64,000 nt of DNA from Nonlabens sp. Lineage in GTDB: Bacteria; Bacteroidota; Bacteroidia; Flavobacteriales; Flavobacteriaceae. The stretch is taken from NCBI RefSeq assembly GCF_018401815.1, contig NZ_JAGYKG010000004.1, positions 1 to 64,000 on the forward strand, read 5' to 3'. Shown here piece by piece: positions 27,313-36,735 of this stretch (position 1 is the stretch's first letter; every line of letters begins with the position of its first letter). A program made the position numbers and the translations under genes. A model generated the notes under the pieces. That model was not told the origin of the DNA. It ran no database searches and was given only the letters and a program-made list of their open reading frames with translations.

Positions 27313-29742
27313 TTATTCTTTGTGCTTCGGGAATTTAGAAGGGTTTACTTCATGCATTATTTGATATACTTTGTCAAATATATCATCTGCACTAGGTTTT
27401 GAAAAGTAATCTCCATCAGTTCCATAAGCAGGCCTATGATCCTGAGCAGTAAGGCACTGTGGTTTGCTATCTAGATGCGGCCATGCGTGTTGAGTGTCTA
27501 CAATTTTTTGTAATATATAAGCACTTGCTCCACCTGGCACATCCTCGTCTATGACCAGCAGTCTGTTGGTTTTTTTAACGCTTTCTAAGATGTCATGATT
27601 CAAATCAAAAGGCAAAAGGGATTGTACATCAATAATTTCGGCGCTTATTCCAGCTCGTTCTAATTCGGTAGCTGCTAGGTCTACCAGTCTCAAGGTCGAT
27701 CCATAAGAAACTAGGGTGATATCTGTTCCTTCTCTTAAGGTTTCTACTTTTCCTAATGCAGTTCTAAATTTACCAAGGTTTGCTGGTAATTTTTCTTTAA
27801 GTCGGTAACCGTTTAAACATTCTACAATCAGCGCAGGTTCATCGCTAGCCATAAGGGTGTTGTAAAATCCTGCCGCTTGTGTCATATTTCTGGGAACCAG
27901 AACGTGTATGCCTCTTACCAGATTAATGATGCCTCCCATTGGAGAGCCACTATGCCATATTCCTTCTAATCGGTGCCCTCTTGTTCTGATAATCACAGGA
28001 GCTTTTTGTTTTCCTGCGCTGCGGTATTGTAGGGTAGCTAAATCATCACTCATCAACTGCAAGCAATAGAGTAAATAGTCCAGGTATTGAATCTCTGCGA
28101 TAGGGCGTAAGCCTCTCATGGCGAGACCTATTCCTTGACCTAAGATAGTAGCTTCTCTAATACCAGTATCCGAAACTCTTAATTCTCCGTACTTTTCTTG
28201 CATGCCTTCAAGGCCTTGGTTGACGTCACCTATCTTACCAGCATCTTCACCAAATACCATGATCTCTGGATGAGCAGCAAATAAAGCGTCAAAGTTATCA
28301 CGCATAATGAGTCGTGCATCTACTTCCTCACTAGTCTCGTCATAAACTGGGGCTACGGCAGCTATGTTTATGGCGGCAGTTTTTGAATCGCTAAATAAAA
28401 GGCTGCCGAATTTCTGTTGGTTGTTCGCCTTGTTTTTACTAAGCCATTGGTGAAGTGCAGTGATAGAAGCATGGTTCTCTTTAAGAGTAACTCTTAATGT
28501 TTTTCTAACTGCTTCAAAAATATCCTTGCGGTACAGCTCCTGTTCTTTCTCCAATTTTGAGGAAAGGGGTTGTATAAAAACAGCGTTTTCAGACACGGCT
28601 GCAACGGCATTGATGAGTTCAACTGCTTGATTGCGTTCTTCAAGAATTGGGTTTAAGTAGGCATTCCAAGCTGCTTTTTTCCCTTCTCTCACTTCTTTTT
28701 TTATAACTTTTTCTATTTCAGAAAGCTCCTCTTCTTTGGCAAAATCGTTGTCGAGCAACCATTTTCTAAATTGAACATTACAGTCATACTCTCGTTCCCA
28801 GTTAAGTCGGTCTTCATTTTTATATCGTTCGTGAGAACCACTAGTACTGTGTCCTTGGGGTTGAGTCAATTCTTCTACGTGAATTAAAACAGGTACGTGT
28901 TCTTCTCTAGCAATTTTACTCGCTTTTTCATATGCTTCTACTAAAGCGACATAATCCCATCCCTTCACCACAATGATTTCATAACCATCATGTTTTTCGT
29001 CCCTTTGAAAACCAGCTTGAATTTTACTAATACTTTCTTTAGTAGTTTGGTATCTAGCATGTACAGAAATACCGTAATCATCATCCCAAACACTGATCAC
29101 CATAGGTACTTGTAATACACCTGCAGCATTAAAAGTTTCCCAGAAATGACCTTCGCTGGTACTAGCATTACCAATAGTTCCCCAAGCTACTTCATTTCCT
29201 TGGTTAGAGAAACCGTTATCAGTTGCAATAAGGTCATTGTGTCGGTATATCTTAGAGGCTTGTGCAAGACCTAATAATCTAGGCATTTGACCAGCGGTAG
29301 GAGAGATGTCTGCACTGGAATTTTTTTGATCGATCAACCTTTTCCAGCTTCCATCTTCATTTAAACTGTGTGTCGAAAAATGTCCGCCCATCTGACGGCC
29401 AGCGCTCATAGGTTCTTCATTGATATCAGTATTCCCGTATAGTCCTGCAAAAAATTGCTGTATGCTAAGTTCACCTATGGCCATCATAAAGGTTTGATCA
29501 CGGTAATAACCACTTCTAAAGTCTCCGTTTTCAAAAGATCTCGCCCAAGCTAATTGGGGAAGTTCTTTTCCATCTCCAAAAATTCCAAACTTTGCTTTAC
29601 CTGTAAGCACTTCACGTCGCCCTAATAAACTACATTCTCTACTAGTAACAGCGATTTTGTAATCATTAATTAGCTCTTCTTTAAAGTCTTCTTTAGCTAG
29701 TTGTTGAGATTCTTTTACTGAGTTTTGTATTACTTTTTCCAT
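27313..29742 (-). CDS. 2-oxoacid (probably branched-chain) dehydrogenase E1, fused alpha and beta subunits
   Basis: 809 residues; E1 decarboxylates a 2-oxoacid with thiamine diphosphate and acylates the E2 lipoyl domain. Alpha-like part to ~residue 370: GRQMGGHFS, AGQMPRLLGLAQASKIYR, and the cofactor-binding segment NEVAWGTIGNASTSEGHFWE. Beta-like part from ~478: MVFGEDAGKIGDVNQGLEGM, REATILGQGIGLAMRGLRPI, the conserved HSGSPMGG loop and LLVIDEDVPGGASAYI. Single-chain E1 alpha/beta proteins of this size are usual in Bacteroidota. Substrate (branched-chain versus pyruvate) cannot be settled from sequence alone. A very good promoter abuts the ATG, suggesting a very short or absent leader. Confidence 0.88.
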   Translation of the reverse strand: MEKVIQNSVKESQQLAKEDFKEELINDYKIAVTSRECSLLGRREVLTGKAKFGIFGDGKELPQLAWARSFENGDFRSGYYRDQTFMMAIGELSIQQFFAGLYGNTDINEEPMSAGRQMGGHFSTHSLNEDGSWKRLIDQKNSSADISPTAGQMPRLLGLAQASKIYRHNDLIATDNGFSNQGNEVAWGTIGNASTSEGHFWETFNAAGVLQVPMVISVWDDDYGISVHARYQTTKESISKIQAGFQRDEKHDGYEIIVVKGWDYVALVEAYEKASKIAREEHVPVLIHVEELTQPQGHSTSGSHERYKNEDRLNWEREYDCNVQFRKWLLDNDFAKEEELSEIEKVIKKEVREGKKAAWNAYLNPILEERNQAVELINAVAAVSENAVFIQPLSSKLEKEQELYRKDIFEAVRKTLRVTLKENHASITALHQWLSKNKANNQQKFGSLLFSDSKTAAINIAAVAPVYDETSEEVDARLIMRDNFDALFAAHPEIMVFGEDAGKIGDVNQGLEGMQEKYGELRVSDTGIREATILGQGIGLAMRGLRPIAEIQYLDYLLYCLQLMSDDLATLQYRSAGKQKAPVIIRTRGHRLEGIWHSGSPMGGIINLVRGIHVLVPRNMTQAAGFYNTLMASDEPALIVECLNGYRLKEKLPANLGKFRTALGKVETLREGTDITLVSYGSTLRLVDLAATELERAGISAEIIDVQSLLPFDLNHDILESVKKTNRLLVIDEDVPGGASAYILQKIVDTQHAWPHLDSKPQCLTAQDHRPAYGTDGDYFSKPSADDIFDKVYQIMHEVNPSKFPKHKE

Positions 29743-29747
29743 TATAG

Positions 29748-29779
29748 CAAAGGTACGTTTTTAAGCTGCGAGTTACAAA
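29748..29779 (-). promoter_or_regulatory. promoter of the E1 dehydrogenase gene
   Basis: On the minus strand TTTG (29776-29779) and TACCTTTG (29748-29755) are separated by 20 bases, a near-ideal Bacteroidota sigma-ABfr promoter. The -7 element ends only 5 bases before the ATG, so transcription should start about at the start codon. Confidence 0.75.
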
Positions 29780-29786
29780 GGCAAAG

Positions 29787-32612
29787 CTAGTACCAACGCC
29801 TGGTAAAAAGTTTTACAAAAGTGTTAATATCTAGAGTCACAATAAAGCGTATTTTTTCATCGTAATTATCTTGTGCTATTTCCCAGCCATTATTACTGTA
29901 TATAGGGAAATATAGTTCAAAATAATCCTGTAAAAAGTTCAATCTTATTCCAGAATCATAAACAAATTTTGCGTCGTCACCTTTGTTTTTTACAAAACCT
30001 ATATCTCCATAAGCATGAATATAATTCCATAAACTATAGGAAGCGTTTGCCGTGGTGATCCATTCATTTGCAAAAGCAGGTTCTAATTGAGATTTAAAAC
30101 CTCCTTCAGCAACGACCAATTGTTGTGAAAACAGTCCACTGTCTTCTGACCTGCCGTAGTAATTGTAATCAAATAAATAATCAGTTGGACGATCCAAAGC
30201 AAAGGAAAAAAAGTCGCCACTCGCCTGAGAATTGTTGGTTAGAAATGCGCCGCCAAAAACCCTGAAATCCAGTTGCCTGTTGTTTTTAAACAATTTACGC
30301 CATCGCAGTCTATAGGTAGCTTTTGTAAAGTCACTTGATATTTCAGTACCTATATGGTAATTAAAAACTCTCTTGAGGTTATCATCGGATTGCGAGTAAT
30401 TTATAGAAAACACGTTATAGTCCGGCTCATTTACAGCGTTCAATGGATCGCGATCGCGATCTACATATATATTTCTAAAGCTAAGGCTTTGCCTTTTATT
30501 ATTGCGCAAGTCTTTAGGTCTGTAGTTAAATTGCAGCCAGCCACTTGCACGACGGTACAATAAGTCGTCGGCATAGGAAAATGTGTTGGCACTGACTCCA
30601 TACCTCACTTCGTATAAACGTTCGTCGCGGTTCTGTAGTGGATGAGCATATCCTAAATTTAGAGAACCTACCAGCCTATTAGAATTCGTTCCATAACCGG
30701 GTTTGATGCTGTAGCGCAACGGTTTAGGTAGTAAATTGCCATTGTAAAAACGAGTTCCCAGTGTAAGACCATCATAAATATTAAACTCGATGTCGGGCAT
30801 TAAAAACACTTGCGACCTTTCTGGGTCTTCTATGTCCTTGAACAATCTAAATTCTAAAGGTCTGTTTAAAGAAGGAAACCCTTTTAATGTTTTATAATTA
30901 TCGCGAGGATTAAATTCTGGAATGAGCTGTTCATAGTTGATGGCAATTCTATTAGCACGCTTTCGCGGAAGCGAGATCAAACTGTCTTTCTTGATCCCTT
31001 CTATCCATTTTTTAGTAACAATACTGTCGTTATTCAATAAATATAAGGGAACGGGAATCTCTAGTTGTGATTTGTTTTTGATTCTAAAGAATACAGAATC
31101 TCCTGTTTTTTTAACTTCATTAATTTTCCAGTCCAGTCTTTTATAGGTGGTGATATAATCATTAAAAAACCAATCTGTGTTTTTGGAAGCATTTTTATCT
31201 AGTATTTTTCTAAAATCAGAAGCCTTTGTAAAGCGTTGTTGGTTTTCTAAATAAAAATCCCTAATTGATTTTTCTAGACTGTCATCTCCCAAGTAATCAT
31301 TTAAAAACCGGAGTCCTATGGCAGCTTTAAATGGCATTCCTAATTGTTGATTGTATTTAACGAGTTGATCGGCTGGGGTTGTAATGGCCTCGTCAAGATT
31401 AAGTCTTGCGCTATTTAAATACAATAAGGGATAGCTTTCATTAAATTTTAGTTGGGTGACATTAAAACCTCTTGCCCCCCATATTTCACTGAGTTTTCCA
31501 CTTATTTTTAAGTCAGGATAATACAACTGTTGGTATTCCATCATTAAATAAATTAGTATGGATTGTTTTACCCAAGCTTCTTTTCTGGGATTGACGTGAA
31601 GACCGGTTTCTAGCCATTTACGGGATAAGGTCTTTAGCATTTTTACTTCATAAGTAAAACCTGCTGGAAATGGATTAATAAAACTAGGTAACGAGCTCCA
31701 TCCATAAACTGGATTTTCACGATAGAATAGGTCTGAAACGAAGAGGTTTTTTTTTGGGAAACTCCCTAATCTATTTTGCAAAAAGCTAGCAATTCTATCA
31801 TTAAAAACAACTTTCATTTCTAGAGGTACGTCTACATCTTCTATATCGGTAATTATATTAATTCCAGCAACGCTATAGGTTTTAAAAGCATCTATACTGC
31901 GCAAAAGGTGTATCTCTGCGGCATCGAGTTGTTTTCCTGTAAATAAATAACTAGTGCGCTGGGTCTGTTTGGTTTCTAATTCGGTTGTTAAGCTGCTTAT
32001 GGCGCGATGGCTTACTGGTAGGTGAAGAGAAATGGAAAAATCCATAGGCGCTCCAAAAAAATCGTCTAAATCTTTGTGAGAGTAGTACTCCCATTTTCCA
32101 TCAATAAAAGGCGCTGGATGTACATACCAATACTTTAAAGAATACGCTCCATTGGAGTTGCTACCATAACCTGTAAAATTGTCTTTAGGAATCTTAACGA
32201 GGTAGTTCAATTCCAGCTGGCGGGTAATTCCAGGTAGTAACGGCTCTTTAAAATAAAGTTTGATGATATCTTGCTGCCCTTTTATTCGTTCGATGCGGTA
32301 AGGAGTGTTAAGGCTATCTATTGCTATAACCTTAGTGCTGCCTCTATCTTCATCATTAGCAAACTGAAATCTATTTTTAAAATCTTCGGCAAAGCGCGTT
32401 GCTAGTGGCGTCTGATTGGACGAAAACGCATTGGCCCAGTCCAGCAGTATGATATGATCCCAAGAGGCATCACTATTGTTGTAAATTTCTAGTTTTTGTT
32501 CTATTTTCAGCACGTTTTTATCGTTATCTAAATAGGCGATAATTTGTGTTTTGTGCTGCGCAAAAAGTACACTGGGAAATAAGAGCCAAAAGAGCCTTAA
32601 CTTTTTAATCAT
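29787..32612 (-). CDS. M1-peptidase-like protein lacking HExxH, fused to a C-terminal outer-membrane beta-barrel
   Basis: 941 residues with signal peptide (KLRLFWLLFPSVLFAQ). Residues ~20-480 resemble the M1 aminopeptidase architecture: an N-terminal beta sandwich (IIAYLDNDKNVLKIEQKLEI), a gluzincin-like region, then a helical stretch (AAIGLRFLNDYLGDDSLEKS). I find no HExxH zinc motif; where it is expected the sequence reads RKWLETGLHVNPRKEAWVKQ. From ~600 to the end there are alternating aromatic beta strands (YDGLTLGTRFYNGNLL, RYGVSANTFSYADDLL) ending in TRRWY, with a C-terminal aromatic residue typical of BAM substrates. So this looks like a catalytically dead peptidase domain displayed on an outer-membrane barrel. 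Barrel topology is inferred from residue pattern only. Confidence 0.75.
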   Translation of the reverse strand: MIKKLRLFWLLFPSVLFAQHKTQIIAYLDNDKNVLKIEQKLEIYNNSDASWDHIILLDWANAFSSNQTPLATRFAEDFKNRFQFANDEDRGSTKVIAIDSLNTPYRIERIKGQQDIIKLYFKEPLLPGITRQLELNYLVKIPKDNFTGYGSNSNGAYSLKYWYVHPAPFIDGKWEYYSHKDLDDFFGAPMDFSISLHLPVSHRAISSLTTELETKQTQRTSYLFTGKQLDAAEIHLLRSIDAFKTYSVAGINIITDIEDVDVPLEMKVVFNDRIASFLQNRLGSFPKKNLFVSDLFYRENPVYGWSSLPSFINPFPAGFTYEVKMLKTLSRKWLETGLHVNPRKEAWVKQSILIYLMMEYQQLYYPDLKISGKLSEIWGARGFNVTQLKFNESYPLLYLNSARLNLDEAITTPADQLVKYNQQLGMPFKAAIGLRFLNDYLGDDSLEKSIRDFYLENQQRFTKASDFRKILDKNASKNTDWFFNDYITTYKRLDWKINEVKKTGDSVFFRIKNKSQLEIPVPLYLLNNDSIVTKKWIEGIKKDSLISLPRKRANRIAINYEQLIPEFNPRDNYKTLKGFPSLNRPLEFRLFKDIEDPERSQVFLMPDIEFNIYDGLTLGTRFYNGNLLPKPLRYSIKPGYGTNSNRLVGSLNLGYAHPLQNRDERLYEVRYGVSANTFSYADDLLYRRASGWLQFNYRPKDLRNNKRQSLSFRNIYVDRDRDPLNAVNEPDYNVFSINYSQSDDNLKRVFNYHIGTEISSDFTKATYRLRWRKLFKNNRQLDFRVFGGAFLTNNSQASGDFFSFALDRPTDYLFDYNYYGRSEDSGLFSQQLVVAEGGFKSQLEPAFANEWITTANASYSLWNYIHAYGDIGFVKNKGDDAKFVYDSGIRLNFLQDYFELYFPIYSNNGWEIAQDNYDEKIRFIVTLDINTFVKLFTRRWY
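30958..30973. repeat. iterated palindrome, imperfect copy (one mismatch)
   Basis: CGCTTTCGCGGAAGCG inside the M1-like gene, read on the minus strand as LPRKRA. Confidence 0.8.
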
Positions 32613-32731
32613 CGCTTATCAGATTTGCTTGTGCTGGATTAGATAAAAATTAGTTATTGAAAAAGGTCTAATATGCGCTTGTTCCAACATCAATTCCTGT
32701 TGCTGATCACAGCACAACGTGCTATTTATTT

Positions 32732-33421
32732 TTAAAAATTAGGGCTCAAACTGTATTTAGCATAAAAGTCATTGATAATGGCTACTGCTTCGTCACTAGT
32801 ATCTACCACATGTATTAAGTCCATATCGCCTGGGCTTATGGTATGGAATTGTTGTTCTAATGTAGTTTTTATCCAGTCTAGTAAACCGTTCCAAAATTTG
32901 GTACCAACAAGTATGATAGGAAATTTGGCTATTTTATTAGTTTGAATAAGAGTGATTGCTTCAAATAGCTCGTCCAAGGTTCCAAAGCCGCCAGGCATCA
33001 CTATAAACCCTTGAGAATATTTAACAAACATTACCTTACGAGCAAAAAAGTAGTCAAAATCAAGACTTTTATCACTATCAATATAGGGGTTGTCGTGTTG
33101 TTCAAAAGGCAACGCGATATTTAATCCTACAGAAGTACCGCCAGCGAGGTGTGCTCCTTTATTACCCGCTTCCATAACTCCAGGTCCACCGCCTGTAATT
33201 ACACCATAACCATTATTTACAATCTTTCCAGCTATTTCTGTGGCTAGTTGATAGTATTCATTATCTGATTTTAAACGGGCACTACCAAATATAGAAACAC
33301 AAGGTCCTATGCGGCTCATGCGCTCAAATCCCATGACAAATTCAGATAAAATCTTAAAGGTAGCCCAGCTATCGTTGGTTTTTAAATCGTTCCAACCTTT
33401 TTCTCCGACTTCTTTTCTCAT
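32732..33421 (-). CDS. LOG-family (TIGR00730) nucleoside 5'-monophosphate phosphoribohydrolase
   Basis: 229 residues. Rossmann-like fold with the family motifs: SIFGSARLKSDNEYYQLA near residue 44, GYGVITGGGPGVMEAGNKGA, and the catalytic PGGFGTLDELFEAI (PGGxGTxxE). Members hydrolyse the N-glycosidic bond of cytokinin ribotides or other purine monophosphates; the old name is lysine decarboxylase-like, which is misleading. It stands alone: no close partner gene, 119 bases from the M1-like gene. Confidence 0.88.
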   Translation of the reverse strand: MRKEVGEKGWNDLKTNDSWATFKILSEFVMGFERMSRIGPCVSIFGSARLKSDNEYYQLATEIAGKIVNNGYGVITGGGPGVMEAGNKGAHLAGGTSVGLNIALPFEQHDNPYIDSDKSLDFDYFFARKVMFVKYSQGFIVMPGGFGTLDELFEAITLIQTNKIAKFPIILVGTKFWNGLLDWIKTTLEQQFHTISPGDMDLIHVVDTSDEAVAIINDFYAKYSLSPNF

Positions 33422-33607
33422 TTCTTTTTTTTAATGATTACTCGCAATTTTACAACCTTCACCTTACCTGACTGACCAACAAACATAGCGACAAAGCATT
33501 AATAATTAATGAGTTTATTAGATTTTTAATAAATAATTGTTCTTAAAAATGTAGAATACTTCTTTAATTATTTTTAATATCGCAAGAGTAGAATTTTATC
33601 ATGATTT

Positions 33608-34204
33608 ATGAGTGTTTTAGATAAGTATTTACCACATCTTGCCGTAGCACCCTTAACGGCTTTGCTGGAACGGTATCAGGTACACCTTAAAATTGTGGAC
33701 GAGCGCAAGACCAGGCATGGTGATTACCGCAAAAATGCTGATGGCTCTCATGCTATAACGATTAACGCAAACCTTAATCCCTACAGGTTTTTAATAACTC
33801 TTGTTCATGAGATAGCTCATTTAGTAGCTTTTCAAAAATATGGTCGCCTTATCAAACCTCATGGAGTGGAGTGGAAGTACACTTTCCAACAACTTATGTT
33901 GCCGTTTTTAAGGCCAGATATTTTTCCTAACGATTTACTTCCTGTTTTAGCGCGTCATTTTAAAAGTCCTAAAGCCAGTAGCGACACAGATGCAATGATG
34001 AGTGTTGCTTTAAAATCATTTGATCCGGAAACTGATAAAAGCTATATATTTGAGTTGCAATACGGCAGTATATTTTTAGGCCCTAGTGGTAAAAAATTTC
34101 AAAAAGGCAACAAGCTGCGCAAGCGCTTTCGTTGTGTAGAGATCGTCTCTGGTAGGATATACCTTTTTCAGCCCAATGCACAAGTAGAAGTATTAAAAGT
34201 ATGA
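33608..34204 (+). CDS. SprT-like zinc metallopeptidase domain protein
   Basis: 198 residues. HExxH zinc site LVHEIAHLVAF (H67, E68, H71) and a third ligand candidate H85 in KPHGVEWK, the SprT/Spartan arrangement. The N-terminal helix precedes a TRHGDYRKNADGSHAITINA strand region typical of SprT family. C-terminal ~60 residues are basic (GKKFQKGNKLRKRFRC), which could contact nucleic acid. Eukaryotic Spartan cleaves DNA-protein crosslinks; the bacterial role is not established. The stop overlaps the next start (ATGA, 4 bases), so it is co-translated with manC. Confidence 0.85.
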   Translation: MSVLDKYLPHLAVAPLTALLERYQVHLKIVDERKTRHGDYRKNADGSHAITINANLNPYRFLITLVHEIAHLVAFQKYGRLIKPHGVEWKYTFQQLMLPFLRPDIFPNDLLPVLARHFKSPKASSDTDAMMSVALKSFDPETDKSYIFELQYGSIFLGPSGKKFQKGNKLRKRFRCVEIVSGRIYLFQPNAQVEVLKV

Positions 34205-35280
34205 GCAATAATAAATATGCCGTAATTATGGCCGGTGGTGTGGGTTCTCGATTTTGGCCTGTGAGCAAGCAAGCTTTTCCCAAACAGTTTCACGACATGC
34301 TAGGAATGGGTAAGTCCTTGTTGCAAATGACCTTTGAACGATTGGAGCAACAGATACCACCACAACAAATTTTGGTGCTTACCAACCAAAACTATGTAGG
34401 CCTTGTAAAAGAGCAATTACCCTATATGGATTTCAGTAATATTGTTGCAGAGCCCGCTATGCGCAATACTGCACCTTGCATTTTGCTAGCAGCTTTGAAG
34501 ATTCAAAAAATGAATCCGCATGCCAGCATGATTGTGGCTCCAAGTGATCATTATATCGCCGAACAGGATATTTTTAATGAAGATCTAGCGGCAGCTTTTG
34601 ATTTCTGTGCAACACATCCACAAGCATTAATGACCCTAGGTATTCAACCTACTTCACCTAATACAGGTTATGGGTATATTGAATACCAAAAGGAAGAAAG
34701 CCAAATAAAAAAGGTGTCTCAATTTAGAGAAAAGCCAGATGTAAAAAAGGCTCAAGAATTTATCGCAGCAGGTAATTTTTTATGGAATGCAGGAATTTTT
34801 ATTTGGAATGTAGCCGGTGTGGTATCCGCTTTCGCGAAAGCGCAACCTCAATTGACTTCTTTATTTAATAAAGGTGTAGCAGTATTGAATACCAGTAAAG
34901 AAAATTTGTGGTTGGAAGAAAACTATCCTAATGCTGAGGATATTTCGGTGGATTATGCACTCATGGAAAAAAGTGAAGCTGTCTATGTGCTGCCAGCCCG
35001 ATTTTCTTGGAACGACCTAGGAACTTGGGGTTCTCTCTACGATCGACTCGACAAAAATAAGGATGCTAATGCGGTTATCAATGCCAGTCTGACCTCTATC
35101 GATTCACATGGGAATATGGTACGAACGGCTGTTGGAAAAAAAGTCATCTTACAAGGGATGGAAGATTATATCATTATCGATCAAGACGACGTATTGATGA
35201 TCATTCCCAAAACTGCTGAACAAGAAATTAAAGAAATACGCAATGCAGTTATGCATAAATATGGTAAAGAAATAGGATAA
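34201..35280 (+). CDS. manC: mannose-1-phosphate guanylyltransferase
   Basis: Makes GDP-mannose from mannose-1-phosphate and GTP for surface polysaccharides. 359 residues. Nucleotidyltransferase signature MAGGVGSRFWPVSKQAFPKQ at 10-29, then NTAPCILLAA, MIVAPSDHYI, NTGYGYIEY, FREKPDVKKAQEFI, NAGIFIWNV and SVDYALMEKS, all standard for the family. No C-terminal phosphomannose isomerase cupin, so it is the short monofunctional form. Overlaps SprT-like and DUF389 neighbours by 4 and 1 bases. A palindrome copy encodes AFAKA at 34827. Confidence 0.94.
   Translation: MSNNKYAVIMAGGVGSRFWPVSKQAFPKQFHDMLGMGKSLLQMTFERLEQQIPPQQILVLTNQNYVGLVKEQLPYMDFSNIVAEPAMRNTAPCILLAALKIQKMNPHASMIVAPSDHYIAEQDIFNEDLAAAFDFCATHPQALMTLGIQPTSPNTGYGYIEYQKEESQIKKVSQFREKPDVKKAQEFIAAGNFLWNAGIFIWNVAGVVSAFAKAQPQLTSLFNKGVAVLNTSKENLWLEENYPNAEDISVDYALMEKSEAVYVLPARFSWNDLGTWGSLYDRLDKNKDANAVINASLTSIDSHGNMVRTAVGKKVILQGMEDYIIIDQDDVLMIIPKTAEQEIKEIRNAVMHKYGKEIG
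34827..34842. repeat. iterated palindrome CGCTTTCGCGAAAGCG, copy 5 (perfect)
   Basis: Inside manC, read as AFAKA. Confidence 0.95.
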
Positions 35281-36731
35281 TGGAGCTACAAGAATCACAA
35301 AGCCAGCAGTCTTCAGCAGACAATACTCTGGATGCAAACCAACAACGCATTACCGGTATATGGCAAAATATCACAGCTTTTTTAGGTGACCTGCTAGATA
35401 TAAGAGAAGGATCGGAGCGCGAAGAAACGATTGAAGCGGTCAGAAAGGACATTTTATTTCAAGGCCATAATGCCTGGATTCTTGTTTTTTCTATTTTTAT
35501 CGCTTCCATTGGATTAAATGCAGACGCTACTGCTGTGGTCATAGGAGCCATGTTGATCTCTCCTTTAATGGGACCTATAGTAGGGATGGGATTAGGTACC
35601 GCAATTAATGATGCTACCATGTTGCGCCGTTCTTTGATCAATTTAGGGGTTATGGTAGGATTATCATTACTCACAGCAACATTGTACTTTTTTATTTCTC
35701 CTATGAAAGAGATTACCGACGAGTTAGCTGCTAGAACCTATCCTACGATTTTAGATGTATTGATCGCTATTTTTGGTGGTTTGGCACTTATAGTTGCCAA
35801 AGCTAAAAAAGGGACCATTTCTAATGCTATTGCAGGTGTAGCAATAGCAACGGCATTGATGCCTCCGTTATGTACGGCAGGTTATGGTATTGCCACTGGA
35901 CAATGGACCTACTTTGTAGGTGCGATGTACTTGTTTTGTATCAATGCTGTTTTTATTGCCTTGTCCACTTTTTTAGTATGTAAATTATTGAGGTTTCCTA
36001 TGGCAAATTATGCCAATCAAGCAAAACGCAAGCGAGTTTCTCGATGGGCATCCTTGATAGGTTTTTTAGTTTTATTGCCTTCCATATGGTTGTTTTATCA
36101 ATTGTACCAAGATCAAATAATGCGCAGTGCTGCAAACTCATTTGTTAAAAATATTGTTCAGTATGATGGGATGCGACCTAATGAAGAATGGGATAAGTTG
36201 ACGCAAACGTTAGACATAGTAATGCTGGGCGAGCCAGTACCAGAAGTTATCATAGAAGAATGGCGTAAGAAATTTAAACAAACAAAGCATTTGAGTTTGA
36301 GTAAGGTGCGTTTTTACCAAGGCAATTCCAAACCTTTAGCATCCAATGAAGGGGTAGAAATGGTGCAAGAAGAATTGATTGATAAGTTGCGATTGATTCA
36401 AGATAAGGACACACACATAAAAGCTTTAGAAGATCAATTGAGAAGTCTGAATAGTAGAAGTAAAGATTTTGATGTTTTAAGTGAAGAGGTGCGATTGAAT
36501 TATCCACAAATAGCTAGTATCAGTTATGCAGCATCAGTGAATAAAGATTTTATAACACAAAAAACAGATACCATAGCTGTTTACAATATCATGTTTAACG
36601 ACAGTACGTTATCCATTGAAAATCGCTCAGAAGTAAAAACACGCATGGGCAAATGGCTTCGCTACCGATTGCAATCTGAAAAGGTGAAGATCAATGAAAT
36701 AAAACCTGATGTTTCTGATGTTACCAATTGA
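35280..36731 (+). CDS. DUF389 (TIGR00341-type) membrane protein
   Basis: 483 residues. The N-terminal ~70 residues are cytoplasmic; then six or so hydrophobic helices between residues ~60 and 285, starting NAWILVFSIFIASIGLNADA and including the family hallmark VIGAMLISPLMGPIVGMGLG and IAGVAIATALMPPLCTAGYG. The C-terminal ~190 residues form a soluble domain with a coiled-coil part (DKLRLIQDKDTHIKALEDQL). DUF389 proteins are widespread but of unknown function; transport is only a guess. ATG overlaps the manC stop by one base. It ends 4 bases from the convergent 4HB-sensor gene. Confidence 0.88.
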   Translation: MELQESQSQQSSADNTLDANQQRITGIWQNITAFLGDLLDIREGSEREETIEAVRKDILFQGHNAWILVFSIFIASIGLNADATAVVIGAMLISPLMGPIVGMGLGTAINDATMLRRSLINLGVMVGLSLLTATLYFFISPMKEITDELAARTYPTILDVLIAIFGGLALIVAKAKKGTISNAIAGVAIATALMPPLCTAGYGIATGQWTYFVGAMYLFCINAVFIALSTFLVCKLLRFPMANYANQAKRKRVSRWASLIGFLVLLPSIWLFYQLYQDQIMRSAANSFVKNIVQYDGMRPNEEWDKLTQTLDIVMLGEPVPEVIIEEWRKKFKQTKHLSLSKVRFYQGNSKPLASNEGVEMVQEELIDKLRLIQDKDTHIKALEDQLRSLNSRSKDFDVLSEEVRLNYPQIASISYAASVNKDFITQKTDTIAVYNIMFNDSTLSIENRSEVKTRMGKWLRYRLQSEKVKINEIKPDVSDVTN

Positions 36732-36735
36732 TAGC

